Shown one piece after another: positions 32,483 through 41,467 of a DNA stretch of 64,000 nt. This stretch comes from Phycisphaeraceae bacterium. Lineage in GTDB: Bacteria > Planctomycetota > Phycisphaerae > Phycisphaerales > UBA1924. Positions within the stretch are counted from its first letter, which is position 1; each line of letters opens with the position of its first letter. Position numbers and translations under genes: made by a program. The stretch is taken from assembly GCA_019636555.1 (NCBI GenBank), contig JAHBXH010000001.1, positions 3,196,928 to 3,260,927 on the forward strand, written 5' to 3'. The notes under the pieces were generated by a model that did no database searches, was not told the origin of the DNA, and saw nothing but the letters and a program-made list of their open reading frames with translations.

Positions 32483-34108
32483 ATGACACTCAACGAACTT
32501 CTATCTCGATTCGGACTGGCGGAGAATCCGTTTCGGGGGGAAGAAGCGCGCAACGACGCGGTGTTCGCGAAGATGACCTCGCCGCCGAGCGCTCCGCCGC
32601 TCTCTTCGACGGGGAACACACCGCCGCCGGGAACCATTCCGAACCCCAGCTCGCTGTCGCAGAGCACGGTCTCGCTGATGCTGCCGACGGTCACGGGCAC
32701 TTTTCACAGCGACTTTGAGAAGATTCTGGGCGATCTCGCGCGACCGGCGACGGCGATTGTGTTTGGCGAGAAGGGCAGCGGCAAGACCGCGATCCGTCTG
32801 CAGATCACCAAGGCGATCGACTTGTTCAATGTCGGGCCGGGCGTGGAGAAGCGCGTCCTGCTGCTGGCGTACGACGATTTGAATGGCGTGCTCGACCGGT
32901 TTCACGCGCGGATGAACGGGAAATCGCCGCTGGAGAGCTTCCAGCGAATTCGGCTGGTGGATCACCTCGATGCGTTGATGGCGGGGTTCGTGCCGCGGCT
33001 GGTGGATGCGGTGCTGGGGAAGGGCGACCCCGAAGGTCTGCTCAAAGAAGATGCGCGGAAATCGATCCGCCGGCTCGATGAAGGCCAGCGGCGCGATCTG
33101 CTGCTGCTGCAAGCGCTCTACGACCGACCTGAGCAGGCGGACCTACGCACGACGCAACTGCGGAAGAAACTGGGAATCTGGAAGCCCTTGGGTCGCAGGC
33201 TCTGGCAGGCGGCGGCGTGGCTCGGGTGGATTCCTGCCGCGGCGGTCGTGTACTGGTACAAGATGACGCCGGGAGAGATCGGGCCGGGCGTGCCGCTGTA
33301 CGCGTTTCTCGCGCTGATCGGGCTCTGGCTGATTCTGATCGGCAAGGCGGCGATCTGGGATCGCATCGCGTTCAACCTTGCGGGGAAGCGCGTGCGGAAG
33401 CAGGTGCGGGTGCTTTCGCGCGGGGATCGGTCGTACGCGCGTTCGCTGGCGCAGCTCGACCCGGTGCTGCGGGATGAGGACAACATCCCGGCGGGCGATT
33501 CGGATGAGGTGCGTTACCGGTTGTTCGATCGGTTGCGGAATGTGCTGAAGGCGCTGGGCTACGCGGGCATCGTGATCATCATCGATCGCGTGGACGAGCC
33601 GACGCTGATCAGCGGCGACTACGACCGCATGCGCGCGGTGGTGTGGCCGATGCTGAACAACAAGTTCCTGCAGCAGGACGGCGTGGGCGTGAAGATGCTG
33701 CTGCCGGTCGAGCTTCGCTACGCGCTCTACAAAGAATCCGCGGCTTTCTTTCAGGAGGCGCGGCTCGACAAGCAGAACATGGTGGATCGGTTGAGCTGGA
33801 CCGGCGCGATGCTCTACGACCTCTGCACGAGCCGATTGCACGCGTGCCTGCAGCCGGGCGCGACACCGATTTCGCTGCTCGATCTGTTCAGCGAAGAAGT
33901 GACGCGTGGGGACCTGGTGGATGCGCTCGACCAGATGCACCAGCCGCGAGACGCGTTCAAGTTTCTGTACCGCTGCATGGCGGAGCACTGCTCGAACGTG
34001 ACGAAGGAAGACAAGAACGTCCGCATTCCGAAGGCGGTGCTGGATATGGTGCGGAAGCAAGAAGCGGAGCGCGTGCAGCAGCTCTATCGCGGGATCAGGC
34101 CGGCGTGA
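32483..34108 (+). CDS. KAP-like P-loop NTPase with two internal membrane helices
   Basis: 541 residues. The N-terminus 'MTLNELLSRFGLAENPF' resembles ExeA/ORC-like AAA starts. Walker A is 'GEKGSGKT' (95-102). Two membrane helices (about 243-258 and 269-289) are inserted between Walker A and a Walker B-like 'VIIIDRVDE' (364-372). This order, with helices inside the NTPase domain, is the hallmark of the KAP family (membrane-associated P-loop NTPases linked to signalling, and in bacteria sometimes to defence). No clear sensor domain is seen. The gene stands alone between dispersed repeats. KAP assignment is inference; a STAND or AAA relative is possible. Confidence 0.65.
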   Translation: MTLNELLSRFGLAENPFRGEEARNDAVFAKMTSPPSAPPLSSTGNTPPPGTIPNPSSLSQSTVSLMLPTVTGTFHSDFEKILGDLARPATAIVFGEKGSGKTAIRLQITKAIDLFNVGPGVEKRVLLLAYDDLNGVLDRFHARMNGKSPLESFQRIRLVDHLDALMAGFVPRLVDAVLGKGDPEGLLKEDARKSIRRLDEGQRRDLLLLQALYDRPEQADLRTTQLRKKLGIWKPLGRRLWQAAAWLGWIPAAAVVYWYKMTPGEIGPGVPLYAFLALIGLWLILIGKAAIWDRIAFNLAGKRVRKQVRVLSRGDRSYARSLAQLDPVLRDEDNIPAGDSDEVRYRLFDRLRNVLKALGYAGIVIIIDRVDEPTLISGDYDRMRAVVWPMLNNKFLQQDGVGVKMLLPVELRYALYKESAAFFQEARLDKQNMVDRLSWTGAMLYDLCTSRLHACLQPGATPISLLDLFSEEVTRGDLVDALDQMHQPRDAFKFLYRCMAEHCSNVTKEDKNVRIPKAVLDMVRKQEAERVQQLYRGIRPA

Positions 34109-34109
34109 G

Positions 34110-34206
34110 TGAAGGTCCTGCGTCCTGAGTCATGACGTCCTGAGTCGAGAATTGGCAATCAGCTGCGCGCGACGCAGGACACAGGACTGAGGGAATCCGA
34201 CTCAGG
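34110..34206. repeat. GTCCTGAGTC direct and inverted repeats at a convergent junction
   Basis: GTCCTGAGTC occurs at about 34119 and 34129, and GACTCAGGAC on the opposite strand near 34200, with GCAGGACACAGGACTGAG in between. It fills the gap between the ends of two convergent genes and could form a long bidirectional hairpin. Confidence 0.5.
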
Positions 34207-34837
34207 ACTCTTGGTTTCCGAACATTCGCAATTCAATTGCCCGCACAAGGCTGTGCAGCACGACCATGTGGATCTCCTGGATGCGGTCGGCGTGGAGTGC
34301 ATCGGGACCATTGACGATCCATTCGAGATCGCAGCGGCCGGCGAGTTTGCCGCCGCCTTTTCCCAGGAGCGCGATGGTCTTGATGCCGCGGGATGTGGCG
34401 ACTTCGATCGCTTTGACGACGTTGGCAGAATTGCCGCTGGTCGAGAGCGCGATCAGCACGTCACCGGACCGGGCCAATCCCTCGACCCAGCGCGAGAAGA
34501 TGGATTCGAAGCCGTAGTCGTTCGCGGTGCAGGTGATGTGGCCGGCGTCGTTGCAGGCGATGGCGGGAAGAGACGGTCGATCGTCGCGAAAACGACCCGA
34601 GAGTTCTTCGCAGAGGTGTGCCGCGTCGGCGCAGCTGCCGCCGTTTCCGATCGCGAGGAGTTTGTTGCCGGAGCGGAAGCAGTCGGCGATCATCGCGGCG
34701 GCTTCGGCGATGCGGCGGATGTTGGCCGGTTCGGCGAGGAAGGCGTCGAGGGCGCGGTGCGCGATCTCGATGTCGGCGCGGAGCAGTTTGGTGATGGCGT
34801 CGGTATCGAGATGGGCGGGCGCTTGGTGGGCCGGCAT
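34202..34837 (-). CDS. gmhA: Sedoheptulose-7-phosphate isomerase (SIS domain)
   Basis: 211 residues. Converts sedoheptulose 7-phosphate to D-glycero-manno-heptose 7-phosphate, the first step of ADP/GDP-heptose synthesis. The SIS fold is marked by 'AIGNGGSCADAAH', 'GRFRDDRPSLPAIA' and 'IALSTSGNSANVV'; the 'QEIHMVVLHSLV' helix near the end provides the active-site Glu and His of GmhA. The ATG at 34837 is chosen because upstream sequence is basic, low in complexity and overlaps repeats. It lies divergent to gmhB, 232 bases apart; that gap also holds an ACGCGGAG-type repeat. Confidence 0.9.
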   Translation of the reverse strand: MPAHQAPAHLDTDAITKLLRADIEIAHRALDAFLAEPANIRRIAEAAAMIADCFRSGNKLLAIGNGGSCADAAHLCEELSGRFRDDRPSLPAIACNDAGHITCTANDYGFESIFSRWVEGLARSGDVLIALSTSGNSANVVKAIEVATSRGIKTIALLGKGGGKLAGRCDLEWIVNGPDALHADRIQEIHMVVLHSLVRAIELRMFGNQES

Positions 34838-35069
34838 GGGAGCAGGGTAGCAAAGGCGAGATAAGGACAGAGGAGAGAGAACGCGGAGGGTCAAGGTTGC
34901 GGAGTTACGCGGAGAAGCAACGACCTCCAATCGAAGGGATCGATGCGCTCAAGGAGAATTGGGTGGAAAGAAGGGAAGGCGAGGCTGACCAAAGAGCGAG
35001 AGCACAGGAAGTCATGAAGAAAACCACGGAAAGGCAAACTCGGGAACACGCGAGGGGTACTGTGGGAGT

Positions 35070-35657
35070 ATGGGTGCGCGCAGAATCGACACGGTCTTTC
35101 TGGATCGGGACGGAACGATCAACACCCGGCTTGTGGGCGAGTGGATCGTTCGGCCGGAGCAGTTTGAATTGACGGCGGGGGCGGGCGAAGCGCTCGCGAA
35201 GCTGCAGCGCGCGGGGATGCGGCTCATCGTTGTGACCAACCAGCGCGGCATCGAGCTTGGGCTGTTGACCGAAACGGACCTCGCTCGGGTGCACGAACGG
35301 ATGGCGGAGCTGCTCGCACCCTTTGGCGTGCGGATCGATGCGATCTATTTCAGTGCGCCGGCGAAGTGCCCTCGCACCAAGCCAGAAGCCGGCATGCTGT
35401 TCGACGCGCAACGCGACTTTCCCGGGATCGAGTTTGCGCGGAGCGTGATGATCGGCGATGCCATTCGCGACATACAGGCGGGCGAGAAGGCTGGTTGCCG
35501 CACGGTGTTGATCGCGAGCGGGGACCACGGAGCGGAGGTTTTGCAGGAAGCAGAAGAAAAGGGTGTACGTGCGGACCTGGTTGTGCGATCGATCGGAGAT
35601 GCCGCCGAGGGCGTGCTACAAATGGAAGCACGTGATTCAGCTAATGGACGGCGATGA
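35070..35657 (+). CDS. gmhB: Heptose-bisphosphate phosphatase-like HAD enzyme
   Basis: 195 residues. HAD motif I 'FLDRDGTIN', motif II 'VVTNQRG', motif III Lys in 'TKPEAGM' and motif IV 'MIGDAIRDI' are all present, as in GmhB and HisB-N phosphatases. Pairing with gmhA supports removal of the C7 phosphate from heptose bisphosphate. The zinc-binding loop of classical GmhB (Cys/His/Cys/Cys) is missing: here it is 'FSAPAKCPRTKPEAGM'. Anomer preference may therefore differ. Its last 17 bases overlap the convergent gene at 35641. Confidence 0.82.
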   Translation: MGARRIDTVFLDRDGTINTRLVGEWIVRPEQFELTAGAGEALAKLQRAGMRLIVVTNQRGIELGLLTETDLARVHERMAELLAPFGVRIDAIYFSAPAKCPRTKPEAGMLFDAQRDFPGIEFARSVMIGDAIRDIQAGEKAGCRTVLIASGDHGAEVLQEAEEKGVRADLVVRSIGDAAEGVLQMEARDSANGRR

Positions 35658-37176
35658 TTTTGAGAGTTGAAGCCGGCCCCCGATCGGGACCTGTGATGAC
35701 TTCACCAGCGCGCTTCAGTTTGAGCGCCTTGAGTGCGGCATCGAGGCCCGCATCGGTTGGAAGGAGCGCAAAGACTGGTTGGTCTTTCGGGAGAGGCGTG
35801 AGCAGGGTCGGCCCGATCGTGGGGATCGTGCGAAGACCGGAAAAATAGTGCAAGGGCGCGGCGAACTGCGCATCCGTGATGACGACCGCATCGGGCGGCA
35901 GCGACTCGCGCGCGCGTGCCGCCAATTCCGGAAGATCCTGAAACCTGCCCCGCAGATAGCGCTCTAGAAACGGATGATGGTGCTGCTCGATCGCGAAGCC
36001 GACGGAGCGAACCGCGTTTGGAATCGCGATGAGCGCGAGCATGGCAGCGAGCGCGGCGCGCTGTCGCGACAGGCGGATGCGCCCGACGACGAGGAGCGAG
36101 AGATCCCACCAGCCGAGCAAGAGCAGCGGGAGGACCGGAAGGAAATAACGCGAATCCGGGAATATGACCAGCCACTGAACAACGTAGATCACGACGAGCA
36201 TTCCCCACGCGATCCGCCTGCGGAACAGCATCGTGCCGGCGGCGAAAACCGCGAGAGTGATCGCTCCATCAACGGGCCACAATCCGAGCTTGTTTCCGAA
36301 GATTGCCCGGGGGGCGACGTCGAAGAAGAGTTGCGGAGCGTTGAATGACACGATGCGCGTCCATGTCTCAGAGAAATTGGTGAGGTGATGGAGGAGCTCA
36401 CGTTCCTTCGACAGAAGTGTGAACCCGTTTTCCATGCGAGGATCGGCGAGGCGGATCGCGACTGCCGCGAGAAGCACGGCGGCGGCACCCGCGACGAGCG
36501 CCCACTTGAATCGCGAGCGACGGAGCCGCCAGAGCAGATCGACACAGATCGCGGCCAGAGGGCCGAGAAAGACGATGCGGAGCGAGGCCATTCCGGCGAG
36601 TCCGATGAGGACGAGAGCCGCTGCGAGACTTAGACGAAGGATGCGGTGAGGATCACCCGACTGCGCGGCGGGTGAGGTTGCATCATCCGCGCGGGAACGG
36701 GAAGGGAACGTCAGTTCGTATCCGAGCAGCGCGAGTGTGCAGCAGAAGAAGAACGGGACGTCGGCGAGGATTTCGCATGCATGACGAAGAAACGTGCCAT
36801 TGACTGCCGTCAACACCGTGATGAGAACCGCGAGCGGGCGCCCGGCGTGACGCGTGATGAGCAAGTAGACCAGAACAAGCGCGGCGAGGCCGATCGTCAT
36901 GATCAAAACATGCGAGCCGACGATTGGATCGGACTCGAAAGACGGGACGAGCGCCAGGAGGTACGGGAAGCCGGCGTTGACCGAAGTGACCGTCTCGCCA
37001 TTAAAGGTGAAGCCGCGGCCCGCGGCGAGATTGCGGGCGATCCCGAGAAAAACGGCCGAATCCGGCGTGATCCGCCAGTGTGGGCTGAACGAGGCGAGGG
37101 CCAGTGCGGCGGCGGCGAGGAGCAGCCATCGGCGCGACCGATCGACAGCTTGGAGGAGTTGTTCGGCCGGCGACAT
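35641..37176 (-). CDS. GT39/ArnT-like polytopic membrane glycosyltransferase
   Basis: 511 residues with about 10-12 membrane helices (for example 'WLLLAAAALALASFS', 'LIMTIGLAALVLVYLLI', 'FFFCCTLALLGYEL', 'LVAGAAAVLLAAVAI'). The first periplasmic loop has 'RITPDSAVFLGIARNLAAGRG', with Asp and the Tyr/Asn-Leu pattern typical of GT39/GT83 enzymes that use polyprenyl-phosphate sugars. A soluble tail of about 120 residues ends the protein. Substrate unknown; the neighbours suggest transfer of a sugar to a lipid-linked glycan in the periplasm. It starts 85 bases from, and divergent to, the preferred WbaP-like start. Confidence 0.72.
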   Translation of the reverse strand: MSPAEQLLQAVDRSRRWLLLAAAALALASFSPHWRITPDSAVFLGIARNLAAGRGFTFNGETVTSVNAGFPYLLALVPSFESDPIVGSHVLIMTIGLAALVLVYLLITRHAGRPLAVLITVLTAVNGTFLRHACEILADVPFFFCCTLALLGYELTFPSRSRADDATSPAAQSGDPHRILRLSLAAALVLIGLAGMASLRIVFLGPLAAICVDLLWRLRRSRFKWALVAGAAAVLLAAVAIRLADPRMENGFTLLSKERELLHHLTNFSETWTRIVSFNAPQLFFDVAPRAIFGNKLGLWPVDGAITLAVFAAGTMLFRRRIAWGMLVVIYVVQWLVIFPDSRYFLPVLPLLLLGWWDLSLLVVGRIRLSRQRAALAAMLALIAIPNAVRSVGFAIEQHHHPFLERYLRGRFQDLPELAARARESLPPDAVVITDAQFAAPLHYFSGLRTIPTIGPTLLTPLPKDQPVFALLPTDAGLDAALKALKLKRAGEVITGPDRGPASTLKIIAVH

Positions 37177-37261
37177 GCCCGGTCAGCGTAGCGAAGCGCG
37201 GCGGATGAACGGGCGGGAGATGCGGCGCGTACCCTTGCACATCGTGCCTGGCGGCCTTGAA

Positions 37262-38725
37262 ATGCCGAGTGTCTTTGAAACCAAGCCTCAGCGGGCGATG
37301 GACGCCGCGGCAACGCCGATTCTGCGAGTCGGGCGCGGGCATCGGCTAACGGGAGTGGTATTGGCGGTCGTGGACGCGATCGTGTTTGCGAGCTGCTGCG
37401 CGATCGCGGTGTATTTGTGGATGGTCATCGAACGGCAGATCGACCCGCGGGTATATCTGACGCTTTGGCCGGCGATCGTGGTGCTGCTCGGGTTTTCGTG
37501 GGCTTTGAAGCTGTATCCGGGGGTGGGGAATCACCCTGTAGAAGAATTCCGGCGGCAGGTGCTCGTCATCACGATGGTGTTCCTGATGTTCGGCACCGGG
37601 ACGTTCATGCTCAAGCAGGGGAGCGACTATTCGCGCGCGGTCTTCCTGATCGCGTGGGCGATGTGTGTTGTTGCGGTGCCGGTGGCGCGCACGATTACCA
37701 AGCTCGCGTTCAAGCGAGCTCCCTGGTTCGGCTACCCGACGGTCATTTTCGCGCGCGGTCATGCGGCGGATCGTGTCGTTGGGCAACTGGCGCGCCAGCC
37801 GAATCTCGGGCTGCGGGCCCGCGCGATCGTGAGCACCGACTTCGGACTTCCGAAGTCAATCGGAGGAGTGCCCGTTGTGGATCCGCCGGCTCTGACTCAG
37901 ATGCTCCGTGAAGCGGGGCGGCTGCCGTATGCACTTGTGGCGACCGAGGGGATGTCGCCCGATTCGCTGAAGGAATTGCTCGCCGGGCCGCTGCAGTCGT
38001 TTCCGAACGTCATTCTGATTCCCGACTTGCCACTGCCATCCACGCTCTGGATGTCGGGGCGAGATCTGGGTGGAATGCTCGGGCTTGAGGTGCAGCACAG
38101 GCTGCTTGACCCGGGACGCCGGACGCTCAAGCGCGGGCTCGACCTGCTTGCGCTGCTGGTTTTGTTGCCGCTGTTCCTGCCGATCCTTGCGGTTCTCGCG
38201 CTCGCCATCAAACTGGATTCACGAGGCCCGGTGTTCGTGAAGCTGCGCAGGGTCGGGCAGAACGGGAAGTTGTTCAACCAATTGAAGTTCCGCACGATGG
38301 TGGAGAACGCCGACGGCGTGCTGCGTGCCACGCTCGCGGGCGATGAGGCGCTGGCCCTTGAATGGGAGAAAACACAAAAGCTCAAGAACGATCCGCGCCT
38401 CACGCGCGTCGGACGGTTTTTAAGGATGTCGAGCGTCGACGAACTCCCTCAGGTCTTCAACGTGCTCGTCGGGCAGATGAGCCTGGTCGGACCCCGCCCG
38501 ATCACGACCGGGGAGACGGCGCGATACGCGGAACTGGTATCGCTGTACACGAAAGTGCTTCCGGGGCTGACGGGTCTCTGGCAGGTCTCTGGTCGAAACG
38601 AGCTTGAGTACGAAGAGCGGGTGATGCTCGACGCGTATTACGTGCGTAACTGGTCCGTATGGCTTGACTTATACATCATCATCAAGACTGTGTGGGTCGT
38701 GCTGACGGGGCGCGGCGCCTATTAG
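37262..38725 (+). CDS. Polyprenyl-phosphate sugar phosphotransferase (WbaP/WcaJ type)
   Basis: 487 residues. Four N-terminal helices (about 30-55, 65-85, 98-117, 125-142), a cytosolic Rossmann-like middle domain ('YPTVIFARGHAADRVVGQL'), a fifth helix (about 290-315, 'LLALLVLLPLFLPILAVLALA') and the bacterial sugar-transferase domain with 'GQNGKLFNQLKFRTM', 'RVGRFLRMSSVDELPQ' and 'MSLVGPRPI'. It starts glycan assembly by moving sugar-1-phosphate onto undecaprenyl phosphate. ATG 37262 is preferred because ATG 37205 leaves only 28 bases to the divergent gene; the latter remains possible. Confidence 0.9.
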   Translation: MPSVFETKPQRAMDAAATPILRVGRGHRLTGVVLAVVDAIVFASCCAIAVYLWMVIERQIDPRVYLTLWPAIVVLLGFSWALKLYPGVGNHPVEEFRRQVLVITMVFLMFGTGTFMLKQGSDYSRAVFLIAWAMCVVAVPVARTITKLAFKRAPWFGYPTVIFARGHAADRVVGQLARQPNLGLRARAIVSTDFGLPKSIGGVPVVDPPALTQMLREAGRLPYALVATEGMSPDSLKELLAGPLQSFPNVILIPDLPLPSTLWMSGRDLGGMLGLEVQHRLLDPGRRTLKRGLDLLALLVLLPLFLPILAVLALAIKLDSRGPVFVKLRRVGQNGKLFNQLKFRTMVENADGVLRATLAGDEALALEWEKTQKLKNDPRLTRVGRFLRMSSVDELPQVFNVLVGQMSLVGPRPITTGETARYAELVSLYTKVLPGLTGLWQVSGRNELEYEERVMLDAYYVRNWSVWLDLYIIIKTVWVVLTGRGAY

Positions 38726-38779
38726 AGTTTGGTTCAGGTGCTTGTTCGAGAAGCTACACTGCAGGAGATGTCGGCGACG

Positions 38780-39979
38780 ATGCGCATCGCTTTTGTCTTG
38801 GACCGTTACGACGCCGTTGGAGGGGGCGCTCAGCGCTGGACCCACGATCACGCCCAGCGGCTGCTCCACGACGGGCATCACATTCATATCTACGCCAGGT
38901 CGATCAAGGGCGCTCCCGCGGGCGCCCGCACGCACCTGGTCGAAATCGGCCAGTTAGCGGCGGGCAGGCGACTGCGTTTCGGCGCGGCAGTCGATCGGAT
39001 GTTGCAGAACGAGAAGTTCGACATCGTTCTGGACATGGGCGACGGATGGCAGGCGGATGTCATGATGCCTCACCACGGCATCCGGCGCTACGTATATCAG
39101 CAGCGGAGCCGCCTCTCGCACGGTTTGCTGCGATGGGCGCGCCCGCTCGGCTTTGCCGTTCTTCCCCGATACCGGGAATTCCGCAAGATGGAAAGGCTGC
39201 AGTACGCCAAGAAAGGCGCCGCGGCCATCGTCGCCGTGTCGGAAATGGTGCGGCGCCAGCTGCTTTCAACCTACCCCATTGAGCCTTCGCGGGTGGTCGT
39301 CATTCACAACGGCGTCGATCTCGGCCGCTTTAAGCCCGACGATTCGGGGGTGAACCGCGATCAGATCCGTTCGGAGCTCAAATGGCAGAGCCGCACGATC
39401 TACCTGACAGTCGCCCACGATTTCAAATTGAAGGGTGTTGACAGGATTCTCGCGGCGATGGCGCATCTCCGGGGGCGTGGGCGCGATGCCGGGCTGATCG
39501 TAATCGGTGGAGGAGACATTCCGAAGTACGAACGGATCGCGCGGCATATGGGTGTTGCGAACGACGTGATATTCATGGGTGATCAGGAAGATCCGGTCCC
39601 CTACTACCACGCGTCGGATGTGTTCGTTCTCCCCACCCTCTATGACCCATGCCCGCTGGTCGTGATGGAGGCACTCGCGTGCGGATTGCCGGTGATCACG
39701 ACAAGCTACAACGGCGCGACGGAGTTGATGACGCTGCCGCGGGACGGCGTCGTGCTCAACGACCCGATGAACGTGATGGAATTGGCGCTCGCGATGCTGC
39801 GCTTTGACGAAGCCGAGACCGCGCGACTCGCGCCCGAGCGCGCGACGGCATCGCGTCGCGTGGATTTGTGTGCGACGCGGATGTATGAGAAACACCTCGA
39901 GGTCTACCGAGAGATTCTGCGGGAACGGGCCAAGTCGCCGGTGCAGGCCATTCGCGCGGATGAGCGCGTGAAAGCGTGA
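38780..39979 (+). CDS. GT4 glycosyltransferase, WaaG-like
   Basis: 399 residues with a two-Rossmann GT-B fold. 'MRIAFVLDRYDAVGGGAQRW' is the N-terminal acceptor loop; 'VVVIHNGVDLGRFKP' is the linker; the C-terminal half carries 'VAHDFKLKGVDRILAAM' and the nucleotide-sugar E-x7-E in 'DPCPLVVMEALACGLPVI'. The pattern is closest to WaaG/RfaG lipopolysaccharide core glucosyltransferases. GGAG 12 bases upstream fits ATG 38780; ATG 38768 is an alternative. It follows the WbaP-like gene by 54 bases and is likely in one operon with it. Confidence 0.88.
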   Translation: MRIAFVLDRYDAVGGGAQRWTHDHAQRLLHDGHHIHIYARSIKGAPAGARTHLVEIGQLAAGRRLRFGAAVDRMLQNEKFDIVLDMGDGWQADVMMPHHGIRRYVYQQRSRLSHGLLRWARPLGFAVLPRYREFRKMERLQYAKKGAAAIVAVSEMVRRQLLSTYPIEPSRVVVIHNGVDLGRFKPDDSGVNRDQIRSELKWQSRTIYLTVAHDFKLKGVDRILAAMAHLRGRGRDAGLIVIGGGDIPKYERIARHMGVANDVIFMGDQEDPVPYYHASDVFVLPTLYDPCPLVVMEALACGLPVITTSYNGATELMTLPRDGVVLNDPMNVMELALAMLRFDEAETARLAPERATASRRVDLCATRMYEKHLEVYREILRERAKSPVQAIRADERVKA

Positions 39980-40167
39980 GCGTGCGGCAAGCAACTCGTT
40001 CCGTTCAAAACCCGAACAGCGGCGGAGAAAGGTTGAGCGCGGCGCTACCATCGCGGGCAAAAATCGCCGCGGCACGATGGAGGCCTTGCCGCGCGTGACA
40101 AACCCGAGGCCGGCGCGCTCGCTGCCCATCGGATGAAGATGCAGAAAGATCAATGAAGGAGTCCTTG

Positions 40168-41409
40168 ATGACCAGTCCAACCCCCGCGACTTCCGTGACC
40201 GTCCCGCTTCTCGACCTCAAGGCGCAGTACGCCACACTCAAGTCCGAGCTTGAGCCGGTGGTGAAGGGCGTGCTGGAGAGCGCGGCGTACATCATGGGGC
40301 CGGACTGCGCGGCGCTGGAGAAGGAAATCGCGGAATATTGCAAGACAAAGTTTGCCGCGGGCTGCGCGAACGGATCGGACGCGATCCTGCTGGCGCTCCA
40401 GGCGCTGGGAGTGAAAGCGGGCGACGAGGTGATCTGCCCAAGCTACACGTTCTTCGCGACGGCGGGATCGATCGCGCGGCTCGGCGCGATTCCGGTCTTC
40501 GTGGACATCGACCCCAAGACCTACAACATGTGTCCGAAGCACACGCGTCAAGTCGCGAAGCAGTGCAAGCAGCTCAAGGCGATTGTGCCGGTGCACCTGT
40601 ACGGGCAAGCGGCGGATCTGGACGCGATCCTCGAGATCGGGCGCGAGTTCAACGTTCCTGTCGTCGAAGATTGTGCGCAGGCCATTGGCACGCGGGACAA
40701 CAAGGGCATCGATGTCGGAGCGCGGGGCGCGATCGGGACGTTCAGCTTTTTCCCGAGCAAGAACCTCGGCGCGTTCGGCGATGCGGGGATCATGACGACG
40801 AACGACCCGGAGCTCTTCGATCGGCTGTGCATGCTGCGCATGCACGGGATGAAGCCAAAGTACTACCACCAGCTGGTCGGCATCAACTCTCGCCTCGATA
40901 CGCTCCAGGCGGCGATCCTCCGCGTGAAGCTTCGGCACCTTGAAGCGTGGCACGCGGGACGCCAGCGCAATGCGGACTTCTACAGCGCCGCGTTCCAGGC
41001 GGCAGGAGCCAAGACTTCGGGCACGCCGTGGAGCGCGGATCCGTCGCCTCTGCGCATCCCGTTCCGTCCGGCGGCACCGGCACGCCATATCTACAACCAG
41101 TACGTGATTCGCATTGCCGGCGGCAAGCGCGATGCGCTGCGCGATCACCTCAAGAACCTCAACATCGGCACGGAAATCTACTATCCGGTGCCGCTGCATC
41201 TGCAGGAGTGCTTCGCCGACCTCGGGTACAAGAACGGCAGTCTGCCGGAATCGGAGAGCGCGGCGCACGAGACGCTGGCGCTGCCCATTTATCCGGAATT
41301 GACCAAGGAACAGCTCCAGCACGTGGCGAACAGCGTGATCGCGTTTCTGGGCATGAAGGCCGGCGCTTCGGTCGAAGCGAAGTCCCCGGCGCTCGCCGGC
41401 GCGCGGTAA
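40168..41409 (+). CDS. DegT/DnrJ/EryC1/StrS-family sugar aminotransferase
   Basis: 413 residues, fold type I PLP enzyme. 'CANGSDAILLALQAL' binds phosphate, 'PSYTFFATAGSIARLGAIPVFVDID' is the family core, 'EDCAQAIG' holds the Asp pairing with the PLP ring, and Lys198 in 'FFPSKNLGAFGDAG' forms the Schiff base. These enzymes aminate nucleotide keto-sugars for O-antigen or glycoprotein glycans. AAGGAG 6 bases upstream decides ATG 40168 over ATG 40153. Residues about 290-315 carry an unusual Pro/Ala-rich insertion. A strong terminator follows. Confidence 0.92.
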   Translation: MTSPTPATSVTVPLLDLKAQYATLKSELEPVVKGVLESAAYIMGPDCAALEKEIAEYCKTKFAAGCANGSDAILLALQALGVKAGDEVICPSYTFFATAGSIARLGAIPVFVDIDPKTYNMCPKHTRQVAKQCKQLKAIVPVHLYGQAADLDAILEIGREFNVPVVEDCAQAIGTRDNKGIDVGARGAIGTFSFFPSKNLGAFGDAGIMTTNDPELFDRLCMLRMHGMKPKYYHQLVGINSRLDTLQAAILRVKLRHLEAWHAGRQRNADFYSAAFQAAGAKTSGTPWSADPSPLRIPFRPAAPARHIYNQYVIRIAGGKRDALRDHLKNLNIGTEIYYPVPLHLQECFADLGYKNGSLPESESAAHETLALPIYPELTKEQLQHVANSVIAFLGMKAGASVEAKSPALAGAR

Positions 41410-41427
41410 CCGCTTTTGTTTCTTTCA

Positions 41428-41456
41428 CCGGCCCTTTGGGCCGGTTTTGTTTTTTG
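41428..41456 (+). terminator. Intrinsic terminator after the aminotransferase
   Basis: ACCGGCCC and GGGCCGGT arms around TTT, followed by TTTGTTTTTT. It ends just before the convergent PTPS-like gene. Confidence 0.9.
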
Positions 41457-41467
41457 GATGCGCACGC

